A stretch of DNA of 7,170 nt, taken from assembly GCA_946633495.1 (NCBI GenBank), contig CAMPAX010000119.1, positions 1-7,170 of the forward strand, read 5' to 3'. Each line of letters opens with the position of its first letter. The first letter of the stretch is position 1. Positions 1-5,523 of the stretch are shown in pieces. This DNA is from an uncultured Lachnospiraceae bacterium (lineage in GTDB: Bacteria > Bacillota > Clostridia > Lachnospirales > Lachnospiraceae). The position numbers and the translations under genes were made by a program. The notes beneath the pieces were generated by a model that was given only the letters and a program-made list of their open reading frames with translations, had not been told where the DNA came from and ran no database searches.

Positions 1-371
1 AAGCTGGTTATGATCCGAGAAATGCATACTTCGAGTGCATCCATGAGATGAAGCTGATCGTAGATCTGATCTATCAGAGTGGTTTTGCAGGAATGCGTTA
101 CTCCATCTCCAATACAGCTGAGTACGGCGATTACATCACCGGTCCCAAGATCATCACAGATGAGACGAAGAAGGCTATGAAGAAGGTCCTGTCCGACATT
201 CAGGACGGTACCTTCGCTAAGGACTTCCTTCTGGATATGTCCTCCGCAGGCGGCCAGGCACACTTCAAGGCACTTCGTAAGCTGAAAGCAGAACATCCTT
301 CAGAGAAGATCGGTGCCGAGATCCGTTCCCTCTACAGCTGGAGCGATGAGGATAAGCTGATCAATAACTGA
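1..371 (+). CDS. ilvC: Ketol-acid reductoisomerase, C-terminal part (5' end outside window)
   Basis: This is the end of IlvC, the cytoplasmic enzyme that isomerises and reduces acetolactate or acetohydroxybutyrate with NADPH and Mg2+ in valine, leucine and isoleucine synthesis. The reading frame is open from base 3, giving 122 residues before the TGA at 369-371; the rest lies upstream. The visible part is the knotted all-helical C-terminal domain. It contains the FEC..HE segment (bases 30-47), whose two glutamates correspond to the second-metal and substrate ligands E226 and E230 of the E. coli enzyme. It also has the MRYSIS.TAEYGDY substrate-binding segment, the DIQDGTFAK motif and a final RSLYSW close to the usual family end. 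The length after these motifs fits the short class I enzymes. A strong terminator follows 25 bp after the stop, so ilvC ends its transcription unit. Family identity is very secure. Confidence 0.97.
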   Translation, partial: AGYDPRNAYFECIHEMKLIVDLIYQSGFAGMRYSISNTAEYGDYITGPKIITDETKKAMKKVLSDIQDGTFAKDFLLDMSSAGGQAHFKALRKLKAEHPSEKIGAEIRSLYSWSDEDKLINN

Positions 372-396
372 CGAAACCAATCCACGATTCACGATA

Positions 397-454
397 GAAT
401 CAAACAAAAACAGCGCCGCATGCTTGCATGCAAGGCGCTGTTTTTGTTTGATTC
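397..454 (+). terminator. Strong intrinsic terminator after ilvC, possibly bidirectional
   Basis: A perfect 21-bp inverted repeat pairs 397-417 with 434-454. Its GC-rich core (CAGCGCC/GGCGCTG) is followed by TTTTTGTTT on the + strand. The upstream arm carries the matching AAACAAAAA, so the - strand reads the same way and the hairpin can stop transcription from either side. The 16-nt apex holds two GCATGC copies (418-423 and 426-431) that can pair with each other and extend the stem. It lies 25 bp after the ilvC stop codon. Confidence 0.93.
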
Positions 455-597
455 GTAACGGCGAAGCCGTGGCTGCCCCGATCATGCCGAATTTTAAGCC
501 GCAAAGCGGCGTCGGACGTGCTGAAGGCACGGACGTGTTCGGCATCGAGGGGCCGGCCGTCGTGAATGTTAAGTCGCAGATTTCTCTTCAATACCGT
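455..597. other. Gene-free, GC-rich structured intergenic segment of unknown function
   Basis: No convincing gene is present here; the open frames through it have no ribosome binding site. The segment is packed with inverted repeats. ACGGC-gaa-GCCGT forms a hairpin at 458-470. An outer stem pairs GCCCC (475-479) with GGGGC (549-553) and ATGCCGAA (484-491) with TTCGGCAT (538-545). Inside it sit two hairpins, GCCGC-aaa-GCGGC (498-510) and CGTGC-tgaag-GCACG (517-531). This gives a cloverleaf-like layout over about 458-558. GGACGTG occurs twice (514-520 and 531-537). The element lies after the ilvC terminator and before the next promoter, so neither neighbouring transcript obviously includes it. 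It could be a dispersed palindromic repeat, a small RNA or a protein-binding DNA site. I recognise no known RNA family. Confidence 0.55.
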
Positions 598-626
598 TTG
601 ACATATCTCCCCCAAAATCCTATAAT
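598..626 (+). promoter_or_regulatory. Consensus sigma-A promoter of the AIM24-family gene
   Basis: TTGACA (598-603) and TATAAT (621-626) are both exact consensus boxes separated by the optimal 17 bp. Transcription would start near 632-634, giving a leader of about 43 nt before the ATG at 676. Both boxes matching fully suggests strong, largely constitutive expression. No clear operator is seen over the promoter. Confidence 0.92.
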
Positions 627-663
627 TTTCAGTAGCTGTAACCCATTGATCTCACACAAAAAA

Positions 664-668
664 AGGAG
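664..668 (+). promoter_or_regulatory. Ribosome binding site that fixes the AIM24 gene start
   Basis: AGGAG lies 7 nt before the ATG at 676, with a second purine stretch (AAGGA) just after it. This sets the start at 676. The same frame is open upstream to 424, but that extension runs through the promoter and the structured segment and cannot be coding. Confidence 0.88.
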
Positions 669-675
669 AAGGAAA

Positions 676-1488
676 ATGATTCAATACAACAACGTTTTTA
701 ACAACCCGAACATGAAATGTATCGCACAGGGCGGACAGTACTTCATTTACGAACATCAGGAAGATATGTCCGTATCTCCTTATCATGCGGCAACCGCTTA
801 TTTCATGAAAGAAATGAATGTTAAAAAGCGTCAGGTTCTTGTTCAGCTGAACGGAACTGCCACAAAGATTCAGGCAGGTGCCATGCAGTGGACGGCAGGA
901 AATGTTCAGATGCAGACAGGAGTCAGTGGAGTCGGCAACTTCCTCGGAAAGATGGTAAAGGGGGCTGTGACAGGTGAATCCGCAGCAAAGCCCATTTACT
1001 CAGGACAGGGATATCTGATGCTGGAACCGACCTTCAACCATTTAATGATCGAAGATGTGGGAAGCTGGGGATCGGGTATGGTTTTGGATGACGGCCTTTT
1101 CCTCTGCTGTGACGCAAATATCAACGAATCCATTACAAAACGTACGGGTCTCACATCCGCTATGTTCGGTGGTGAAGGCCTTTTCAATCTCTGTCTGTCC
1201 GGTCAGGGATATGCCGTTCTGGAGCTTCCGGTACAGCGTGATGAGCTGTTTGAATTTGTGCTTCAGGATGATGAGCTGAAGATCGACGGAAATATGGCAG
1301 TGGCATGGTCCTCTTCCCTGAATTTCACTGTAGAGAAGGCTGCCAGGTCCCTGATGGGTTCTGCAGTTTCCGGTGAGGGATTCGTAAATGTATACCGAGG
1401 AACCGGTAAGGTTCTGATGGCTCCGACACTTTCCGGAGCCGGAATGAGCAATTCCAACGGACCGGAACAGACCACAGCAACAAAGTAA
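676..1488 (+). CDS. AIM24 family protein (DUF124/TIGR00266-like)
   Basis: This 270-residue protein belongs to the AIM24 family, named after a yeast mitochondrial protein. Bacterial members are widespread, beta-rich and of unknown biochemical role. The family signature is seen as glycine-rich strands: YSGQGYLMLEP (residues 108-118), GGEGLFNLCLSGQGYAVLELP (165-185) and SGEGFVNVYRGTGKVLMAP (232-250). The second is the classic GEGLF..L.G.G element. These copies fit a beta-sandwich built from repeated units. No signal peptide or membrane helix is apparent, so it is probably cytoplasmic. The tail after about residue 253 is low-complexity and polar. The start at 676 is set by a good ribosome binding site and a consensus promoter. 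No terminator is visible after it, so readthrough into the zinc-finger gene is possible. The family call is secure; the function is unknown. Confidence 0.9.
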   Translation: MIQYNNVFNNPNMKCIAQGGQYFIYEHQEDMSVSPYHAATAYFMKEMNVKKRQVLVQLNGTATKIQAGAMQWTAGNVQMQTGVSGVGNFLGKMVKGAVTGESAAKPIYSGQGYLMLEPTFNHLMIEDVGSWGSGMVLDDGLFLCCDANINESITKRTGLTSAMFGGEGLFNLCLSGQGYAVLELPVQRDELFEFVLQDDELKIDGNMAVAWSSSLNFTVEKAARSLMGSAVSGEGFVNVYRGTGKVLMAPTLSGAGMSNSNGPEQTTATK

Positions 1489-1506
1489 CAGTAACTCCGA
1501 CGATAT

Positions 1507-1530
1507 ATGTACCCGCATAACGTGGTACAT
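1507..1530 (+). repeat. Small inverted repeat just before the zinc-finger gene
   Basis: ATGTACC (1507-1513) pairs perfectly with GGTACAT (1524-1530) around a 10-nt loop. No T-run follows, so it is not an ordinary terminator. It ends 19 nt before the ATG at 1550, a start that lacks a strong ribosome binding site. A palindrome CTGATCAG (1533-1540) comes next. It may be an mRNA hairpin or a protein-binding site; its role is unproven. Confidence 0.4.
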
Positions 1531-1549
1531 CACTGATCAGCGAATAAGT

Positions 1550-2179
1550 ATGAATCATTTAGAAGCGCAATCCTATATCATGCCTTTTATCGAAGGGAAA
1601 ATGCCGGATTCCAGACGTTTGGAATTTGCCATGCACATGAAGAACTGCAAGACCTGTCATGATGAGCTGGAGATTTATTATACGCTTATGACGGGAATGC
1701 AGATCCTTCAGGATCCGGAGGCCACTTCCGGTAATTTCAGCAAGGACCTGGAGACGAAACTGGATCGAACCCTTCATAAAGCCAAAAACCGGCGGGGCAT
1801 CCGTGTATCCATGTTCACCATGATCACGATAGGGATTGCGCTTTTTATGATCCTTTTTTACGGAAGGTGCCTCAGGATGGTCTATTCCTTTGAACAGGAA
1901 ACCAAACAGACGGCACAGGGAGAATTCTATTTCCAGAGAAAATGGAAAGGAATCCTGCTTCCCCTGGAGGACAGGGTCCTCCAGGACAGGGAGAATCGTA
2001 AGAAAGCAGAGGAGATAAATAAAGAACCGGGGATCTATCAAAAAATCCGGGGATATCGGGAGCTTTCCGAGTATTCGGAACAGACCTTGCGCTTAGGACG
2101 GGATATCGCGGCAGAAAAAGCGGAGGATTCGACGCTCGATACGGAAAATAACGATACGGTACCGATGGGAACGGAGTAA
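1550..2179 (+). CDS. Membrane-anchored zinc-finger protein, anti-sigma-factor-like (zf-HC2)
   Basis: This 209-residue protein has a ZAS/zf-HC2-type motif, H29-x3-C33-x2-C36, the zinc site found at the N terminus of many anti-sigma factors. One hydrophobic helix follows at about residues 86-104. After it lies a charged tail of about 105 residues, presumably outside the cytoplasm, rich in Glu, Lys and Arg with little recognisable structure. In known relatives the N-terminal zinc domain holds an ECF sigma factor inactive and the outer part senses a signal. No sigma factor gene is adjacent, so a partner would have to be encoded elsewhere, or the protein may bind something else. The ATG at 1550 has only a weak ribosome binding site; the next in-frame ATG (1580) is no better and would shorten the conserved N terminus. 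It ends 25 bp before polA and is probably cotranscribed with it. The domain call is fairly sure; the function is inferred. Confidence 0.75.
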   Translation: MNHLEAQSYIMPFIEGKMPDSRRLEFAMHMKNCKTCHDELEIYYTLMTGMQILQDPEATSGNFSKDLETKLDRTLHKAKNRRGIRVSMFTMITIGIALFMILFYGRCLRMVYSFEQETKQTAQGEFYFQRKWKGILLPLEDRVLQDRENRKKAEEINKEPGIYQKIRGYRELSEYSEQTLRLGRDIAAEKAEDSTLDTENNDTVPMGTE

Positions 2180-2187
2180 GGGACGAG

Positions 2188-2193
2188 AGGAGG
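2188..2193 (+). promoter_or_regulatory. Ribosome binding site of polA
   Basis: A full AGGAGG lies in the 25-bp gap after the zinc-finger gene, 11 nt before the ATG at 2205. It supports this start, which also matches the usual N terminus of the family (MKKLLLIDGNS). Confidence 0.88.
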
Positions 2194-2204
2194 ATCGGAA
2201 TCAT

Positions 2205-4832
2205 ATGAAAAAACTGCTTCTGATTGACGGTAACAGCATTATGAACCGGGGATTTTACGCGCTTCCGCCGGATCTCACAAACAAGGATGGACTTCATACG
2301 AATGCTCTTCTCGGTTTTTTGAATATCTTCTTCCGCATTTATGAAGAGGAGCATCCTACAAATATCTGTGTGGCTTTTGATGTTCATTCGCCTACCTTCC
2401 GCCATGAACTGTTCAAGGATTATAAAGGTACCCGCCATGGCATGCCGGAGGAACTGAAAGAGCAGATGCCCGTGATCAAAGAGCTTCTTCACACCATGAA
2501 GATTCCCACCATGGAGCTGGCGGGATATGAGGCGGACGATCTTCTCGGAACCATGTCACGGAAGGGCGAGGAGGCCGGCATGGAAGTGACGATCCTGTCC
2601 GGTGACCGGGATCTTTTACAGCTGGCTACGGAAAATGTCATGATCCGTATCCCCAAAACCCGGGCCGGGAAAACCACCGTAGAGGATTATCATGCGGCCG
2701 AGGTTCAGTCGGTTTACGGTGTGACTCCGGTTGAGTTTATTGAGATGAAAGGGCTCATGGGGGATACATCGGATAACATCCCGGGCGTCCCCGGGATCGG
2801 TCCGAAAACGGCGGAAAAACTGATCCGTACCTACCATACGGTGGAAGCGGTCCTGGAGCATCTGGAGGATCTCCCCAAAAACAAGATGCGTGCGGCGCTG
2901 GAAGAGAATCGGGAATTGGCTGTCTTCTCCAGAGATCTTTCCAGGATCCTGCTTACGGCTCCGCTTACGGTTGAGGTTTCCGATACAACGGTCCTCCGTT
3001 CCGACATTTTCTCGGATGCAGTACGGGAACGCTTTCTTGACCTGGAAATGAAAAGCCTGCTGAAGCATTTTATGGATGATTCCTTAGATCAGCCAAAGGG
3101 CCCCCGTTTTGAGATGGAAGTAAGAGATGGGAAGCTTTCGGAGGTAAAGGCCTTTACCTCTCCCGGGAGCGTAGTCGGATTCTATCCGGTATTTGCCGGG
3201 AATACCTTGCTTGGAACGGCATTTTCCATCGGCGGAAATGTGATCCTGACAGAGACTGACGCGGTTGCTTCGGTCTATGAACTGCTCAGCTGGATGCGGA
3301 CGAATGATGTCACGATTTCGGTTCCGAGTTTAAAACCTCTGATCCGTCCGTTCCATATCACTGAGGAGGAAAAATGGTTTAATATCGAGGTTGCGGCTTA
3401 TCTTTTGGACCCTCTTGCGGGTGAATATCCGTATCATACGCTTCTTCAGAAGTATATGGGATTTGAGGTTAAGTCAGAGAAAGACCTGGTAGGAAAGCAG
3501 GAAAGGAACGTTTTCTCATTTGCGGTTCCGGAAATGCGAGAGTCCTTTGCCATGTGGGCATATACGGCTGAACTTCTTTGCCCTGTGCTTATGGAGCAGC
3601 TGGAGAAAGCGGATATGATGACCTTGTATCGGACCATGGAACACCCGGCAACCTTTGTGCTGCAGGATATGGAACAGTACGGAATCCGCGTGGACCGGGA
3701 TGCTCTTCAGAAGTACGGAATCCGGCTGGATTCAAGGATCGATGTTCTTACAAAAGAAATCTACGAAGATGCGGGAGAAGAATTCAATATCAATTCTCCG
3801 AAGCAGCTGGGGCAGATCCTGTTCGAAAAGCTGAATCTGCCCAGTGGGAAAAAGACCAAGAGCGGATACTCCACAAATGTGGATGTGCTGATCAAACTTC
3901 AGAATGTTCATCCCATTGCCAAAAGGATCCTGGAATTCCGGCAGCTGACCAAGCTTCGTTCAACCTATGTGGATGGTCTGATGGCGGCGATTGCTCCGGA
4001 CGGACGGATCCACAGCCGGTTCCACCAAACCGTGACAGCCACCGGACGAATCAGTTCTGCGGAACCGAATCTGCAGAATATCCCCATGCGGACAGAGCTG
4101 GGGCGTGAACTTCGAAAGGTCTTTATTCCCGAAGATGGATTCGTATTTGTGGACGCGGACTATTCTCAGATCGAACTACGTGTAATGGCAGCCATGTCCG
4201 GAGATGAAAACCTGATCGAAGCATTCCGTAAGGCACAGGATATTCATGCCGCAACGGCCTCAAAGGTATTCCACGTCCCTCTGGATCAGGTGGACAGCGG
4301 CCTGAGAAGAAAAGCCAAGGCCGTCAATTTCGGTATCATTTACGGGATCAGTTCCTTTGGCCTGGGCCAGGATCTGGATATCTCACGTCAGGAAGCCCAG
4401 GAATATATCGATCAGTACTTTGAAACTTATCGTGGTGTAAAAAGTTTTTTGGATCTTCTGGTGGAGACAGGGAAGGCGTCCGGAGCTGTCCGGACCCTAT
4501 ATAAGAGGATCCGTCCTATCCCGGAGTTAAAATCCTCGAATTTTATGACCCGGCAGTTCGGAGAACGTGTAGCCATGAACAGTCCCATACAGGGAACGGC
4601 TGCGGATATCATTAAACTGGCCATGATCGCCGTTCGGGAAGAGCTTCTGTCCAGAGGAATGCGCTCCCGTCTGATCCTTCAGATCCATGATGAGCTGTTG
4701 ATTGAAGCCGCAAAGGAAGAAGTGGAGGATGTCTGCCGGATCCTTGAGGATAAAATGGTCCATGCCGCGGATTTGGCAGTTCCGCTGTATATAGATATGC
4801 GTACAGGAGCGAATCTGTATGATACGAAATGA
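2205..4832 (+). CDS. polA: DNA polymerase I, with degenerate proofreading domain
   Basis: At 875 residues this is a full-length Pol I, which removes RNA primers, fills gaps and acts in repair. The 5' nuclease domain (about 1-290) keeps all the acidic metal ligands: D8, D59, E109, D111, D112, D134, D136, D187 and D190, plus the GVPGIGPKTA helix-hairpin turn (194-203). The polymerase motifs are intact. Motif A is DYSQIELR starting at D652. Motif B runs R701...K705...F709...Y713, matching E. coli R754/K758/F762/Y766. Motif C is H828-D829-E830. The central 3'-5' exonuclease domain (about 310-470) has lost its catalytic acids: the E. coli D355/E357 position reads Y327/V329, D424 reads N393, and D501 aligns with A452. 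Proofreading is therefore predicted to be absent, as in Bacillus and Taq Pol I. It sits between the zinc-finger gene and coaE and overlaps coaE by 14 bp. Confidence 0.98.
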   Translation: MKKLLLIDGNSIMNRGFYALPPDLTNKDGLHTNALLGFLNIFFRIYEEEHPTNICVAFDVHSPTFRHELFKDYKGTRHGMPEELKEQMPVIKELLHTMKIPTMELAGYEADDLLGTMSRKGEEAGMEVTILSGDRDLLQLATENVMIRIPKTRAGKTTVEDYHAAEVQSVYGVTPVEFIEMKGLMGDTSDNIPGVPGIGPKTAEKLIRTYHTVEAVLEHLEDLPKNKMRAALEENRELAVFSRDLSRILLTAPLTVEVSDTTVLRSDIFSDAVRERFLDLEMKSLLKHFMDDSLDQPKGPRFEMEVRDGKLSEVKAFTSPGSVVGFYPVFAGNTLLGTAFSIGGNVILTETDAVASVYELLSWMRTNDVTISVPSLKPLIRPFHITEEEKWFNIEVAAYLLDPLAGEYPYHTLLQKYMGFEVKSEKDLVGKQERNVFSFAVPEMRESFAMWAYTAELLCPVLMEQLEKADMMTLYRTMEHPATFVLQDMEQYGIRVDRDALQKYGIRLDSRIDVLTKEIYEDAGEEFNINSPKQLGQILFEKLNLPSGKKTKSGYSTNVDVLIKLQNVHPIAKRILEFRQLTKLRSTYVDGLMAAIAPDGRIHSRFHQTVTATGRISSAEPNLQNIPMRTELGRELRKVFIPEDGFVFVDADYSQIELRVMAAMSGDENLIEAFRKAQDIHAATASKVFHVPLDQVDSGLRRKAKAVNFGIIYGISSFGLGQDLDISRQEAQEYIDQYFETYRGVKSFLDLLVETGKASGAVRTLYKRIRPIPELKSSNFMTRQFGERVAMNSPIQGTAADIIKLAMIAVREELLSRGMRSRLILQIHDELLIEAAKEEVEDVCRILEDKMVHAADLAVPLYIDMRTGANLYDTK
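4805..4809 (+). promoter_or_regulatory. Ribosome binding site of coaE, inside polA
   Basis: AGGAG lies within the last codons of polA, 9 nt before the ATG at 4819. It favours 4819 over the internal ATG at 4861, which has no clear site. Translation of coaE would thus be coupled to that of polA. Confidence 0.7.
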
Positions 4833-5463
4833 CAGCAAACAGGATAAGAGCGTAAAAGAAATGCGGATCCTGGGGATCACCGGCGGCATCGGATCCGGGA
4901 AGAGCGAAGTTCTTCGGATCCTTGACTCTAAGGAAGGGGTTTACATCCTTGAATCGGACAAGCTGGCACATAAGCTCATGCAGCCTGGGCATACCTGTTA
5001 CAAAAGGATCGTGGAGACCTTCGGAACCGGGATCCTTTCCCAGAATGAAAGCATCAACCGTCCCGCACTTGGGGAACTGGTCTTCAGCGATCCGGCCAAA
5101 CTGGATCAGCTGAACCGGATCGTTCATCCTGCCGTGAAAAGCCGGATCCGAAGCCGGATCCGGAGTGCGAAAAAAAGAGGAGTCCGTCTTTTTGTGATCG
5201 AAGCCGCCCTTCTTATCCAGGACGGTTACCGAAGTATCTGCGATGAACTCTGGTATATCCATGTGGACCGAGAGTTAAGGATAGAAAGGCTTCTTTTGGG
5301 ACGCGGCGGAACGAGAGAGAAATGGGAGTCCGTGCTGCAGAGTCAACCGAAAGATGCGTATTTCCGTGAGAATACGGACGTGACTTTAGAGAACGGAGGA
5401 GATATCCGCGATCTGGAGAAAAGGATTGATTTTGAACTGAGACGTATGTTAGCCGACTCTTGA
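4819..5463 (+). CDS. coaE: Dephospho-CoA kinase
   Basis: CoaE uses ATP to phosphorylate the 3'-hydroxyl of dephospho-CoA, the last step of coenzyme A synthesis, in the cytoplasm. The P-loop GITGGIGSGKS (residues 19-29, catalytic-loop K28) is clear. Other family features are the LESD segment (44-47) followed by LAHKLMQPG, the LDQLNRIVHPAV motif, the VIEAALL strand and the lid region RLLLGRGGTREKWESVLQSQ. The usual DAD of the substrate site reads ESD here, with Glu for the first Asp. Length is 214 residues. Starting at M15 (base 4861) would give 200 and matches where most relatives begin, so the extra 14 residues are possible but less certain. The start overlaps the polA end by 14 bp. A 12-bp tandem repeat at 5140-5163 encodes SRIRSRIR (108-115). 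No terminator is seen after the gene. Confidence 0.95.
   Translation: MIRNDSKQDKSVKEMRILGITGGIGSGKSEVLRILDSKEGVYILESDKLAHKLMQPGHTCYKRIVETFGTGILSQNESINRPALGELVFSDPAKLDQLNRIVHPAVKSRIRSRIRSAKKRGVRLFVIEAALLIQDGYRSICDELWYIHVDRELRIERLLLGRGGTREKWESVLQSQPKDAYFRENTDVTLENGGDIRDLEKRIDFELRRMLADS
5140..5163 (+). repeat. In-frame 12-bp tandem duplication inside coaE
   Basis: AGCCGGATCCGA (5140-5151) is followed directly by AGCCGGATCCGG (5152-5163), differing in one base. It encodes SRIR twice in a basic helix of CoaE. The spacing between the conserved flanking motifs is about that of other CoaE proteins from memory, so it need not be a recent insertion. Confidence 0.75.
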
Positions 5464-5488
5464 AGTGTGGGAGAATAAGTGGTATAAT
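5460..5488 (+). promoter_or_regulatory. Sigma-A promoter of the GGDEF gene, overlapping the coaE stop
   Basis: TTGAAG (5460-5465, four of six consensus bases) and an exact TATAAT (5483-5488) are 17 bp apart. The -35 box covers the coaE stop codon. Transcription would begin near 5495, about 30 nt before the likely ATG. The GGDEF gene can therefore be expressed apart from polA-coaE. Confidence 0.75.
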
Positions 5489-5523
5489 ATCATAGGTTAT
5501 TTTTCGCCATGGGAGAAGGGCTG

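Noticed and set aside
300..615. Two overlapping - strand open frames (81 and 71 codons)
   Set aside because: They run through the terminator hairpin and the structured element, lack ribosome binding sites, and one overlaps the end of ilvC.
424..675. Upstream extension of the AIM24 reading frame to an ATG at 424
   Set aside because: It begins in the terminator loop, crosses the structured segment and the promoter, and has no ribosome binding site; the real start is 676.
455..675. Riboswitch or T-box leader of the AIM24 gene
   Set aside because: The promoter at 598-626 lies downstream of the structured segment, so the leader is only about 43 nt, and no known riboswitch or T-box sequence is seen.
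1042..1533. A 163-codon - strand open frame
   Set aside because: It is antisense to the conserved part of the AIM24 gene and has no start signals or recognisable domain.
1489..1549. Separate promoter for the zinc-finger/polA/coaE group
   Set aside because: I could not find a -35 and -10 pair with good spacing; the AT-rich CGATATATGT alone is not enough.
3578..4108. A 176-codon + strand frame inside polA
   Set aside because: It is out of frame with the conserved polymerase sequence and has a composition typical of a shadow frame.
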